A stretch of DNA of 64,000 bases from Ichthyophis bannanicus (lineage: Eukaryota; Chordata; Amphibia; Gymnophiona; Ichthyophiidae), in NCBI GenBank assembly GCA_033557465.1, contig CM066031.1, positions 1,066,070,444 to 1,066,134,443 of the forward strand, given 5' to 3'. The first letter of the stretch is position 1; every line of letters starts with the position of its first letter. Below the pieces are notes generated by a model, which was given only the letters and a program-made list of their open reading frames with translations, searched no databases and had not been told where the DNA came from. A program made the translations under genes and the position numbers. Below are positions 30,870-42,132 of the stretch, piece by piece.

Positions 30870-31149
30870 GGGCCCGATATTCCAAGGCCCAAGCTGTAAA
30901 CCATGTAAATGATGCTGAACGGGATTCAACATCCCCCAACTCACGCCGCTATATGCCCCGATACTAACTGCTTAGAATCGGGGCATGTCATGGGTGGCGA
31001 CAGATAACCATGTAGCAGCAATATTGCACCGCTGTTTAGCTCCCGTGGATAAAAGATAGGCGCAGCTAAAGCTCACCTATCTTTTATTCATGGGAGCTAA
31101 CCGGGCAGTGGTGCAATATCACCGCTACGTGGTCAGCTTCTGTGGTTAT
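30870..31149. mobile_element. Foldback MITE, left part
   Basis: It starts GGGCCCGATATTCC; its presumed right end is GAAGATCGGGCC at 37635-37646, giving a 12-bp imperfect inverted repeat. A strong internal hairpin pairs 31019-31066 with 31076-31122 (for example TAAAAGATAGG with CCTATCTTTTA). A hAT unit interrupts it after GTGGTTAT. The superfamily is unknown. Confidence 0.5.
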
Positions 31150-31620
31150 CACTGTTCCCTCTAAGCTGTGCGCGTGTGCACGCGCACACACCTCGCCGAG
31201 CGAGCGCACACAACTTTTCAAGGAGCGCACAAAAATTACTGATTTCATACCTTGGGTTTTTTAAGGCCGCGGCTGCACCACCGATCTACTGCCATTCTGC
31301 GAATCTCTCCTCTGCACTGAGCCCCTGCCCTCACTCCTCTCACATGTGACCGGACGATTGACGAATCATGGCAGGCTAGAGGGAAATAAAAGGGAGGGGC
31401 AGCCAGCAAGCCAGCCTCTTTCTGCTCTTGTGCCTGCTTGCCTGCCAGCCACGCACCTCCTTGGATCCCTCCCTCAGCCAGCCTTCAGTGCCACGTGCTG
31501 CCTTGGATGCGAGAAACAACACACCGGTGCATCGGGAGTCGGGACACGGATGTTTTAGGTAGTGCTTCCTTCTTTGATTAATTATAGCTTATTTTATTTA
31601 ATTTAATTTTTTACATTTGC

Positions 31621-31666
31621 CTTTTGGGCGGGAAGGGGACCGCGCATGCCGACGTCACCCATATGT
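31621..31666 (+). repeat. Deleted relic of a DIRS copy 2-type terminal repeat
   Basis: TTGGGCGGGAAGGGGACCGC then GCATGCCGACGTCACCCATA matches 13451-13476 joined directly to 13544-13560. The 67 bases between are absent and GC is shared at the joint. Flanking sequence does not match DIRS. Confidence 0.75.
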
Positions 31667-32457
31667 AAGTAAAGATAACAGCAAGCAGTGCACTCTTACG
31701 CTGTTCCCCTCTCTAGGTCCTTTTAGATGTAAATCCTTAAGAGCTGGATGCCAAGGACAAACTTACTAACAGCAGTGTTACCCTACTTTCCAATTATTTA
31801 ATGGAAAAAGGCTAATTTTCAGAGGCGTAGCGTGGGGGGTGCAGGGGGGGGGGCCGGGTGCAACATGGGGGGGGCGCGCTCGCACTCGCAGCTCTCTGCG
31901 AATCGCCGCTCCCCTCAGCAACAGCAGAGCGAAAAATAAAATAAAATGCCACCCTCGCTGGCAGAGAGACGAGCAAAAAAATCAGAGATGCAAGCACGGA
32001 GCGATCTGCCTTCCTCCTCCTTCCCGGTCTGGCCCCCGGTGATCTCGGACCTCCAGACCTACATTGTAAGATCTTCAGAACTGGTACCTTGAAATCAGTT
32101 AACGATAGTGTTTATAGTACTTTGCACTATGAAGACAATGCGTTACTCCCTGCAATGTGTGCCCCTATGAGGCAACTCCTGTGATGCCTTTACTGCTGAC
32201 ACAGAGCATGTCCCCAGTCACTGCAGTCTCATTTTTTCGATGTTTTCATTTGTTGCCATAGCTCCTCTTTCTTGGGGTAAGAATCAGGAGGGGCTGGCCT
32301 CTCTATTCTCTTCCCCTCTCTCTAGTTGCCCTCTCCATTTTTTCATTGATGTTAATGGGAATTCTTGGATATCTTTTCCATCCTTTCTCTGATGAACAGG
32401 GGTTTTCCCATCTCTAATGTAGGCATCTTCTACTGTCTGTCTGGACTGGAAGACTAT

Positions 32458-32950
32458 AAGTACATAAGATAAGCCATGTTGAGCCAGACTAAGATCCATC
32501 AAGCCCAGCAGTCTGTCTCCAGCAGTGGCCAATCGGGGACACAAGTACTCGACAAATCCCAAAAAGTAGATTACATTTCTCATAGCTCATTTCCAGGAAT
32601 TAGCAATGGTGTTCCCAAGTCTACCTGGCTAATATTTTTTAATGGAATTTTTTTTCCAGGATCTTGTCCAATTTTTTGAACCCTGATGTTAGTTGACCAT
32701 GTTCTCCAGCAACAGATTCCACATTTTAATCATACACTGTGTGAAAATTTACTTTCTACGATTTCTATGATGCAGATTGCTATTTTCATGGTACATCCTC
32801 TTGTTTTTGAATTGTTTGAAAGGTTAAGTGGCCATTCATGATACAACCTTTCCACCCTACTCATGATGATATAAACGTCTCAGTCATTTCTTTTCTAAGT
32901 TGAAGAGCCCTAACGTCTTTAGCCTTTCTTCATTCAGACAGCGTGATCGG
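32458..32950 (-). mobile_element. CR1 3' end, reversed
   Basis: Plus-strand AAGATAAGCCATGTTGAGCC and CCATCAAGCCCAGCAGTCTG are the complement of the CR1 terminus at about 39690-39745. They are followed by decayed C-terminal coding sequence up to about 32950. Confidence 0.65.
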
Positions 32951-34970
32951 AAGCAATAGCTGCTGTGAGCAGGGGGAGACGGAGATAAATCTCACTGCTC
33001 CTCCTAACGTCCGAAACCGGGCACTGCAGCCCACCTTCGCGTAGCCCGATTCAGCCTCTGCGCACACCCCCCCCCCCCTCCGAATATTATGGCAGGCTTC
33101 CTTCCCAGAAATGTCAGTCTGGGGGCCATCGGCCTATAGCAAGGACAGAGAGAACGCCGTACCTTTCAAAAAGGTGGCATCCTTTTGGGGGCGTGTGGCA
33201 AAGTTGGGGTAGAGGGCATATATCATTTATTTTTTAAATAAAATGCTCATCCCTAAGATTAGTACCAGGAACATTTACTGGAAGTGTGTGTGTATAGGGT
33301 ATGGGGGAAGGGACACCTTAAATCCAGGTTTAAACAACAATATCACTTCCAAGCAGACAAATCAACAGAAGAATATAATTCATTTGGTACCAAATAAAAC
33401 GAAAACAGCAGAGAGATCTTTCGGACTGTAGCAGCAGAGCGCAGACAAACCAATGATACCAGGAGTCAGTTCAGAAGGTCCAAATCATTTATTTGTGCAC
33501 AAGTCTCAAGCAGAATTCACATTCAAAATGGCTGAGCAATGGCTGTTAGTAAAACAACAACTTTTATAGCTCCCTCCCCCCCCCTTTCTTGTTTCCCGCG
33601 GCTCTACATATTAATTTAAGGGTGCTTTAAACAAAGCCGCTACGACCAGACCGTGCTGTTTTTATAGTTTAAACACTTGGTTTTTTTTATTGCCATACCT
33701 TTTCAGTGGTTCATTTTTATTTCTTTTGTTATATTTATAAACACGATTTGTTTTCACATTGATTGCTGCTGGCACCTTGGTGCATGCTGTGAAAGCCGCT
33801 TCATCAGGTTGTCTATGGTATATACTTTTTTCATTCTTTCATTTCAACATTTTGTTTCAAAATGGCCTCCTTTTAATGGAAATTTATGGCTTGTCTGGTC
33901 AACAAGCGATTCCAATTTTTTTACTTACTTATTTGTATCGACCCGTTTTATCTTTTTACAGTAAGTCATTTATTTAATACTCCACAGTAGATTGGGTGGT
34001 TCGTACTGTGGCCTCTTCTGGTCCAAGGTAAATTGCCTTTTCATCAATTCTCCATGAATTCTTTCACTCCTGCTTCTCTGTATGTAATTAGTCCTCCATT
34101 AATTTGTTTGCTTATTTATTGTCTTATCAGTGGTATTTGATTGTGTATTTATGATTACTGAAGGAGCATGTTAAAAACACTATGGGACTGCTGCTCCTAC
34201 TGAGGATGCTCTTCTCACAACTGTCACTGGCTACTTTCTTCAGAAAGTTTGTTTAAAGCCATTTATTCCCTGACACCATTCTTACCTGTTGTGTAAGGCC
34301 CCCTAGAATTTCAGTGTGTGTTTTGCTCTTCTCTAAATGGTACTATTCATCTGTGTTTTAATGAGAAGGTGAAGAATGTCGCAGGAAAGCACTTAAGAAA
34401 TGAGGAGTGGGATTTCTAAGTTCTTGCCCCCTTTTTATTTCAGGTGGTTTCCCCATAGAGCTGGCGAGTACAGGCATAGGAACCCTGTGAAAGAGGGAAA
34501 ATGTCCTTGACTTGCCCCTACTTTTCTCTTCTTTCAACCAGAGATGATCTTTCTTTTTGCCAAATGTGCTTATCATACATTTGTACTTATCTTCAGAGAG
34601 ATCTTTTAATGCCAAAAGTAGTTATTATTTTTACTACATATGCATCCATCACCTTTTTTATTAGTGGTACTTTTTTAGTCCCATTTGTTTTCCTCCCTTT
34701 TCTTTTAAACAGATAGGGCTCTTACAATACAATGTCAGTTTCTTTTTCTTCCCCTTCCCCCCTTCCCCTATCCCTTCCCCCCCCCCCCCCCCCCCCATGT
34801 TACTGATGCTTGTTATCCCTCGGTCGTCGATTTTTAGTGTTCAGCTATTTTAATGTCATTTTAATGTTTTGACCTTTTTGGTAAGTCACTATGCCATATG
34901 TTTTTTTTTTTTAGTTGCTTTACATAAAATCTTGGTGTATGTTGTTTTTATACATGTACATACCTTATAG
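32951..34970. other. No gene recognised inside the hAT unit
   Basis: Mixed sequence with a C-run near 33067, a C-run near 34780 and T-rich stretches. Short frames lack motifs. Whether this was always part of the hAT unit or was added later cannot be told. Confidence 0.4.
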
Positions 34971-35055
34971 CAATGTTCCCTCTAATTTTCTGTAGGCTGT
35001 GGGCATTTCTTTTGAATAATAAAGCACCTGCTGTGACCACCACACCACTTTTAAA

Positions 35056-36960
35056 ATGTCGAAACCAATAGCAATGAGAGGTGCAAAACGTAAGAGAACG
35101 GCCAGAGCTTTTAAGCCTGAATGGCTTGAAGAAATGATTGAAACGGAGACACCGAAATCTCGGGATAAAACGTGCGTTCAACTGCGTGAAATATTCACTT
35201 ACGAAGAGGATGACGGAGTAATCTGTTTATACTGCCGAGATGCAAAAACCATCGGAGAGTTTTCGAATGGCAAAATTTGGGATGATGTGTGGAAACTGGA
35301 CTTTTTGAAACGACATCTGTCTAGTAAGACTCATGCTGAAAGTGTTAAGAAACTTAGAGCTAAAAATCCAAATTTAAGAGGAGGATTATTTAACTTGTTG
35401 CTTGAGAGCACCGCTGAAAAAGAGAAAAGGCAAATTAGTAATGAACGGAAGCGTTCTACACCAGAAGAAATTAAAATTCTAATTGATAGTGTTTTGCTGG
35501 CGGTTCGGATGACTATTTCCATGCTCTCTGTTCAAGATATTAATGAACACATGTCCAAGTACATAACCATACCTGAAAGCTGGAGAAGCAAAAACTATTT
35601 GTTTGAATTTCTTGAAATTATAAACATGAATGTCCAAGATAAGCTCATGGCAGATGTTGCATCAGCAGCATATCATACATTAACTATTGATGAAAGCACA
35701 GACATTTCTGTCAACAAATACTTAATATTGTACTTCAAATATCGGCCAGTAAATTCATGTCTGTATAAAACTTCATTTGGTGGGATGCTACAGTTGGAAG
35801 CATGCGATGCTGCATCAATAGTCAGTGCACTCCGGGAATTCTATGGGAAATACAAGCTTGACCTTAACAAAATGGTCATGTTTACTTCGGATGGTGCCTC
35901 TGTCATGTCAGGCAGAATAAATGGTGTTGCTGCGCAGCTCAAACAAAATATTTTGCATTTAGTGCAGCAGCATTGTGTTGCCCATCGTGAAGATTTGGGG
36001 ATCTCTGAATCATGGAAGGAAGTAAAGTTGATGAAAGAAGTTGAAACTTTCATGAGAACTGTTTACACAACCTTTTGTCGATCTTCTACTAAAAGGTCAC
36101 AATTTAAAGAATTAGCAGATGCTTCTGAATGCGAGTCAATTGCTTTTAGACCTCTGAACGAAGTGCGGTGGTTATCTAGACATTTTGCTCTTCAAGCAAT
36201 TATTCGAAATTATGATCCATTATTAAAATACTTTGAAGAAGATAAGGATAATGATCCCATTGCAAAGTACTGTTATAAAAAGCTAAACAGCCATCAATTC
36301 CATATAACATTGCAAATTTTGAATGATGTTTTATCTGAACTAGCTTTATTAACAATGGCATTTCAGAAACGTGGGCTAACACCACTGGAAGCATATCATC
36401 TTGCACAGGGTAAGCTGAACAAAATCCGAATGCAATACTTGGGTGACACAGTAAAATGGACTGATAATGTTAAAAATCTTCTCGACAAGATACCTGGAGA
36501 CGCTTCAGTGGATACTGGTTCCACACTTACTTTCATTAATATGCTGTCTCTCCATTTAGGGGAAAGATTTCCTGAAAATGAAATTGAGGAATGGTCTGCT
36601 TTTGATTTGACAGCAATAGCACAGTGTGATTATGAATTTGGAATTGAAAACGTCCGATCACTCTGTTTAAAGTACAAACAATTTCTTATGGAGGAACATA
36701 TTATTGTTCAGCAGTACAATGACTTCAAGTTTTTAGTCGCAGAAAAAATCAAAAGCAAACTGATAAACAGTTTTCCGGATATGGTGACTTTGGCGTTTCA
36801 GAATGCTCAGTTTGCAGATTTAGCGAAACTGATTGATATTGGTGGAACATTTTTGGCTTCTAGTGCAGATTGTGAGCGTGGTTTCAGCTTGATGAAGTTT
36901 AAAAACCAAAATAAGGAATCGCTTACATTTAGAACATTTGGAAATGCTGATGCGTGTTAA
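35056..36960 (+). pseudogene. hAT transposase, one 3' frameshift
   Basis: A 634-residue frame encodes a cut-and-paste transposase. Residues about 55-100 contain a CLYCRDAK...HLSSKTHAESV zinc-finger-like DNA-binding part. The RNase H-like core begins near LTIDESTDISVNKYLILYFK and includes MFTSDGASVMSGRINGV and QQHCVAHRED. RWLSRHFALQAI follows, and the C-terminal dimerisation region has FLASSADCERGFSLMKF. Right after MKF, in an A-run at 36901-36905, the frame shifts. The other frame continues RNRLHLEHLEMLMRVKSHLQ to TGA near 37048, the expected hAT end. Otherwise there is no stop, so this copy is relatively young. Confidence 0.85.
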
Positions 36961-37049
36961 GAGTCATCTTCAAGATGGCGGATCAGTAGACCTTGATAAA
37001 ATTTATTCAGACTGGGTACATTTGAAAGATCGAAGAGAGAAATTTTGAG

Positions 37050-37192
37050 AACATAGTAAGTGACAGCAGATAAAGACCAGCATGGTCCATCTAGTCTGCC
37101 CAGCAAGAGTAGGTGCACCTGTTGCTCTGTGCAGGCCACCTCTCCCCATGTCTTTGTTTAGGGGTGAACCCACCACTCCATGTAGGACACCG
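37050..37192 (-). mobile_element. CR1 3' terminus, reversed, in hAT 3' region
   Basis: ACAGCAGATAAAGACCAGCA and GGTGAACCCACCACTCCATG are the complement of the CR1 end at 57481-57637. It begins at the transposase stop region, so it may have inserted after the hAT arrived. Confidence 0.75.
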
Positions 37193-37510
37193 AACTCTTC
37201 TTCCATACATAAATTATTTACATGGAATAACAATGGCTTTCAATAAAAATTAACTGAAATAATACCACACTTGTGATTGTAATTACTAGAAATTTTCCGC
37301 TTCATTTAGTAATCGTCTATTTTCATTTAATTTGATTAACATCAATGTGGTGTACATACTGTATTCTAATGTGTAGTCAAATTTTAAAGTATATAACTCC
37401 AAGTGTCGTTATGTAGCGCACAAAAAATTTAACCTTCCTTCAAAAGCCGCACAGCTGAAATTTTATGCGCACACAGCCTACAGAAAATTAGAGGGAATAT
37501 TGGTGGTTAT

Positions 37511-37646
37511 GGAGCATGTGCGGCGATCCCGGATATTTATTGTCAGGGCCTCATATGACCCCAGCATTAACTATCCAGGGTTAAGGTTCAGGACCGAAGG
37601 CTAGGCACTGTACTCGCGCCTAGCCGCCGGTGTTGAAGATCGGGCC
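37511..37646. mobile_element. Foldback MITE, right part
   Basis: Sequence following the hAT duplication runs to GAAGATCGGGCC, the inverted partner of GGGCCCGATATTCC at 30870. The outer duplication was not resolved. Confidence 0.45.
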
Positions 37647-38336
37647 TTATGTTTATAAGGAGTACTAAGAGGACTAGGGTGACTAAGAGAAGGGGGGAGG
37701 GAGAATGGGGAGAAATATGGAAAACAAAATAATATTGTATATACATCTGTACATGCAACACAGTGAGAATCATAAGCGGAATAGTGCTGTTGTGTTTTGT
37801 ACGACTGTTATTTGAACTCAATAAAAAAAAGTTTCAACCATAAAAATTCTTGTCAAATATCCTTTTTCCCTTATGTATCCCAGTCTGTGTTTTCATGATG
37901 TGTCTATGATTTTTGATGTAAAATTCTAATGGGAATTCGATTTTTGCAGGGCTTTGGTTTCTCCCCCCCTTTTATGGACTGTAAACTGCTAGGATGTTTC
38001 TACTACTAATGGTATATAAATACTCGTACAGCAAATAAATAAATTCTTCCCTTCTGGAACCCTTTCATTCTTCAATTGCCAAAGTCCTTCTCTCTTGTTT
38101 AGCTTAATTCTTCCGTTTCCTTTTGCAGAATGGGTCATATTACCTTTCCTTCTCTCTGTAGATGTGCCCCACCTGCTGTTATGCTGAGTATCCCAGCGTT
38201 TACTTTCCTGTATTTGACATCCCCTATTAAATCTTGCAGGACGGAACTCAACTTTCAAAACTTTCAGTTGCTTAGCAGCAATTTCTTATAAATCCTCATG
38301 AATTCACTTTCTATTTCCCCCATTATTTCGCTATTA
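37647..38336. other. Unassigned; possible LINE 3' tails
   Basis: A tail-like CTCAATAAAAAAAAGTTTC at about 37818 and a TGTAAACTGCTAGGATG...AATAAATAAATT tail at about 37979-38045 suggest ends of two LINE copies. No coding part is recognisable. Confidence 0.35.
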
Positions 38337-38668
38337 CAGTGGTTCCCAAACTGTGGGTGGCAACCACAAATCGGCTGCAAAAGTCTCCTTTAGGGTCACA
38401 AGCACATTTGCACTTGAAAACAGAAGCAATAAAATCAGCACCATATGCTTAGGAAGCGCACACAGCCTGGGTGTTTCAAGTTTCTGGTTTACTTGATATA
38501 TTACCCATCAAACAAGTTGTCTAACTTTCTAACTGCCATGTGTTTTTAGAATGCAGATCACAGTCACTTTTTCTCTGTCCTTTCGGCGTGCCTGCTAGTT
38601 AGCAGTGCAAATGGAGCAAGAGACAAATGCAACTCGCCGCTGCCAGCCTAGACCTACTTTCATGCCCT
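38337..38668 (+). mobile_element. hAT-type left end (non-autonomous)
   Basis: CAGTGGTTCCCAAACTGTGG at 38337 is the typical terminal sequence of Charlie-type hAT elements. No right end or duplication was found before the CR1 at 38669, so the element may be truncated. Confidence 0.45.
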
Positions 38669-39745
38669 TCATGTACCCCAGGGATCTGTGCTGGGTCCGC
38701 TGCTTTTTGACATATTCATAAATGACCTGGAAAGTGGAATAACGAGTGAGGTTATCAAATTTGCTGATGACACAAAACTATTTAAAGTTGTTAAAACCCA
38801 GGAGGATTGTGGAAAATTGCAAGAGGATCTTGATAAATTGGAAGACTGGGCATCAAAATGGCAGATGAAATTTAATGTGGAGAAGTGCAAGGTTATGCAC
38901 CTAGGGAAGAACAACCCAAACTATGGTTACACGATGCAAGGTTCCACATTAGGAACCACCACCCAGGAAAAAGATTTAGGCGTCCTTGTGGATACCATGT
39001 TAAAACCCTCGGCCCAGTGTGCAGCGGCGGCCAAGAGAGCAAATAGAATGCTAGGTATGATAAGGAAAGGAATGGAAAATAAAACAAAAGATATTATAAT
39101 GCCTCTATATCGTTCCATGGTGAGACCGCACCTTGAATATTGTGTGCAATTCTGGTCGCCGTATCTTAAAAAGGATATAGCGATTTTAGAAAAGGTTCAG
39201 AGAAGAGCCACCAAAATGGTAAAGGGGATGGAAGGCTACTCCTATGAAGAAAGGCTAAAAAGGTTGGGGCTCTTTAACCTGGAAAAGAGACGGCTGAGGG
39301 GAGATATGATAGAAGTCTATAAATTAATGAACGGAGTGGAACGGGTAAACGTAGATCGATTGTTTACCTTATCAGAATATAGAAAGACTAGGGGACATGC
39401 AATGAAGCTACAGGGTAAACTATTTAAGACTAATAAAAGAAAATATTTTTTCACTCAACGTGTAATCAAACTCTGGAATTTGTTACCGGAGGATGTAGTA
39501 AAGGCTGTTAGTGTAGCTGGGTTTAAAAAAGGTTTGGACAAGTTCCTGGAGGAAAGGTCCATAAACCATTATTAAGAAGGGACCCAGGATATCAATGCTT
39601 GAACCAATACAAGCATTGTGGAACCTGTGTCCCTTGGGGAAACTGCTAGGTACGTATGACCTAGATTGGCCACTGTTGGAAACAGAATACTGGGCTTGAT
39701 GGACCTTGGTCTGACCCAGTATGGCATATCTTATGTTCTTATGTA
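38669..39745 (+). mobile_element. CR1 LINE, 5'-truncated, well preserved
   Basis: It starts at the [12 protein letters not shown] block of the RT, runs through the complete C-terminus, and ends in a 3' UTR with GATGGACCTTGGTCTGACCC and ATATCTTATGTTCTTATGT. Its 3' end matches fragments at 6805, 32458 and 62655, a separate CR1 subfamily from the one at 42133. Confidence 0.85.
38688..39575 (+). CDS. CR1 reverse transcriptase, C-terminal half, open
   Basis: A 295-residue frame without stops encodes the palm and thumb of a CR1 polymerase. Visible are [10 protein letters not shown], the catalytic [11 protein letters not shown] (FADD), [51 protein letters not shown], an [20 protein letters not shown] block and a final [16 protein letters not shown]. 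The start is a truncation point, not a real initiation site. The enzyme would need the missing N-terminal endonuclease and RT fingers, so the copy is dead despite the open frame. Confidence 0.82.
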   Translation: MLGPLLFDIFINDLESGITSEVIKFADDTKLFKVVKTQEDCGKLQEDLDKLEDWASKWQMKFNVEKCKVMHLGKNNPNYGYTMQGSTLGTTTQEKDLGVLVDTMLKPSAQCAAAAKRANRMLGMIRKGMENKTKDIIMPLYRSMVRPHLEYCVQFWSPYLKKDIAILEKVQRRATKMVKGMEGYSYEERLKRLGLFNLEKRRLRGDMIEVYKLMNGVERVNVDRLFTLSEYRKTRGHAMKLQGKLFKTNKRKYFFTQRVIKLWNLLPEDVVKAVSVAGFKKGLDKFLEERSINHY

Positions 39746-40445
39746 ACACTGATCACCAATTTCCCCTGGCCTCCTCTGTCACCAATCACAGCCACCAGCC
39801 TAGACCGCCTGCTGCTATCCCAGACTGTCCTAGCAATGATCAGTGTCGCCATCTTGATTTCCCCCTGCCCTTAATCGTACTACTGCTGCAGAACTCTTCT
39901 ACCGCCAATTGGTGTTGCCATCCCAGTCTCCCCTATCACTGATCAACATTGCCATCCCGTATCTCTTCTGCACCTGATCACCACTGCTAGTTTAGGTCCT
40001 CCTCTCCCTCCTCTCACTGTTCAACCCCAATGACTGCTATTGAACCAGCAGAAAGAGGAGATGGCCTAAGGCACCCCTATTCTTTTCCTCCTTCTGCTAG
40101 CTTTAATCAATAGTGTATGAGGGAAAGGGGGCTGAAAGATAGAATGAAAAAATGACTGAGGGGACAGAGAATGGGTGAGGGGATAGAGAATGAGTAAAGG
40201 AATTATCAGGGTAATAGAGTGAGTGAACAAATCTGAAAGGGGAGAGAGAAAGGATGAGTCAGGGGAGAAAGTGAATGAGCTGATTGAGTCTGGGGTGTGA
40301 GAGAAAGAAGGTATAGCCAGGGGGTGGTGGAGTGAATGAATCTCAAGGGAGAGTGAAGAGGTGATAGAAAGAAGAATGAGCCTGAGGTGGAGATCAACAG
40401 CAAGGAGATTATTATGATGAGCTAAGGGAAAGGATGAGAGATGAA
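39746..40445. other. No gene; simple C/T- then A/G-rich sequence
   Basis: 39750-40010 contains loosely repeated TGATCACC-type blocks, and 40080-40440 is purine-rich with recurring GAGTGAATGA-like words. No coding motif. Confidence 0.4.
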
Positions 40446-42087
40446 GATACTACTACTACTACTACTATTGAACATTTCTATAGTGCTACAAGACGTATGC
40501 TGCACTGTACAGACACATGTAAAAGACAGCCCTTGCTCGTCAGAGCTTACAATCTAGTCAAGACAGTCCCAACACAATAGCTGTAGATATAGACTACATG
40601 TAGGGGGAATGTTAAGGAAACACAAAGGAGATTAGGCGAATCAAGATCCGAAAGCAGCAGTGAAGAGGTAAGTTTTCAGCCTGGATTAGAGAAGAGCCAG
40701 AGATGAAGCCTGACCTACAGACTCAGGTAATTTGTTCCAGGCATAAGAATTAGCAAGGTGAAAGAAGCAAAGTCTGGAGTTAGCAATAGAAGAGAAGGGC
40801 ACAGATAGAATTGATTTCCCAGAAGAGCAGAGTTCCCGAGGAGGGGTGTAGGGAGAGATAAGAGAAGAAAGGTAGCGAGGAGCTGCAGAGTGAATGCACT
40901 TATAGGTCAGCAGGATGTGGAAACGGATAGGGAGCCAATGAAGTGACCTGGGAAGAGGAGTAATATGAGCATGATGAAGCTGATGGAAGATTAGCTGCGC
41001 AGCAGAGTGTTGGAAGAGATTAAAGGGGAGAGAGATGATTCAGAGGGAGACCAGCAAGGAATAGGTTACAATAGTCAAGATGGGAGGTGACTGAAAAATG
41101 GATAAGTGTCTTAGTAGTATGTACAGAAAGGAACGGGCAAATTTTGTTGGTGATGTAGAGAAAGAAATGGCTGGTTTTAGCTATCAGTTGTATGTGTATG
41201 GAGAAGGGGGGAGAGAGGAGTCGAAGACGACCCCAAGATTGCGAGCTGAGGAAACAAGGAGGAAGTAGAGAATTATCCAAAGAGACTGAGAAAGGAAGAA
41301 GGAGAGAGGGGGATTTGGGGGAAAATTAAGAAGCTCAGTTTTGGCCATGTTAATTTCATGCAGCATTGAGACATCCAACCAGCAATGTCAGAAATGCAGG
41401 CAGAGATCCTGGCCTGGCTTGTCAGAGATTTTAGATGTAGAGAGGTAGATCTGGGAGTCATCAGCACTGGTACTGAAAGCCATGGGAAGAGAGGAGTGGA
41501 CCAAGAGACTGGGGATAGAGAGAGAAAAGGAGTGGACCCAACACAGATCCTTGGGGTACACCAACTGAGAGTGGGATAGCAGAAGAGGAAGATCCATCAG
41601 AACAAACACTGAAGGAGCAATGGGAGAGAAAAGAAGAGAACCATGATAGCACAGGACAAGGACAAAGTATCAAGGAGAAGGTTGTGGTCAACAGTGTCAA
41701 AAGAAGCAGAAAGGTCAAGAAGGATGAGGACTGAGAATAGGCCCTTGGATTTTGCCAGGAATAGGTCACTGGAGACTTTGACAAGAGCCATTTCATTAGA
41801 ATATAAAGGATGAAAGCCAGATTGCAGAGGATCCAGAAGGGCTTGAGAGGAGAAAAAGTCGAGACAATGGTGATGAACCGGATGTTCAAGTAATTTAGAA
41901 ACAAAGGAGAGGAGGAAGATGGGTTGATAGTTAGGACGGGTAGGATCTAGTGAGGGTTTCTTGAGGAGAGAAGTGACCACAACATGTCTGAAGGCTGCAG
42001 GGAAAGTTGCAGTGGAGAGCAATAGGCTGAGAATATGAGAGATGGAAGAGACTACAGTGGAGGAGATGGTGCTAAGGAGACAGGTGG
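40446..42087 (-). mobile_element. L2-type LINE, 5'-truncated, reversed (second copy)
   Basis: Same family and same ACTACTACTACT tail as 4237-6068. The minus strand encodes [60 protein letters not shown], a damaged [10 protein letters not shown] site, the WPKLSFLIFP region, and SHLDYCNLFLAGLP near the end. At least three frame changes make it a pseudogene. Confidence 0.75.
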
Positions 42088-42132
42088 GAATGAGTCGACT
42101 CCTACTCGACGGCACTTAACAACAACAACAAC
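42088..42132 (+). mobile_element. BovB 3' terminal scrap
   Basis: GAGTCGACTCCTACTCGACG then GCACTTAACAACAACAACAA is the RTE/BovB 3' end with its trinucleotide tail, about 45 bp long. It joins directly to the CR1 on its right. Confidence 0.7.

Larger units (their letters stand above)
31150..37502 (+). mobile_element. hAT transposon unit with 8-bp TSD
   Basis: GTGGTTAT occurs at 31142-31149 and 37503-37510, immediately outside a left end CACTGTTCCCTCTAA and a right end that reads CAATATTCCCTCTAA in reverse complement. The transposase gene lies at 35056-36960. A second left-type end, CAATGTTCCCTCTAATTTTC, lies inside at 34971 and is a better match (30 of 31) to the right end, but its own left flank does not match the right flank. 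The unit holds CR1 fragments and a DIRS relic. Confidence 0.65.

Noticed and set aside
31821..31870. A second hAT left end (CAGAGGCGTAGCGTGGGG)
   Set aside because: The start resembles a known hAT end, but no matching right end or 8-bp duplication was found, so it was not listed as an element.
38564..38668. A conserved host exon next to the CR1
   Set aside because: No frame with conserved motifs or splice signals was evident; it is better explained as hAT-derived or unassigned sequence.
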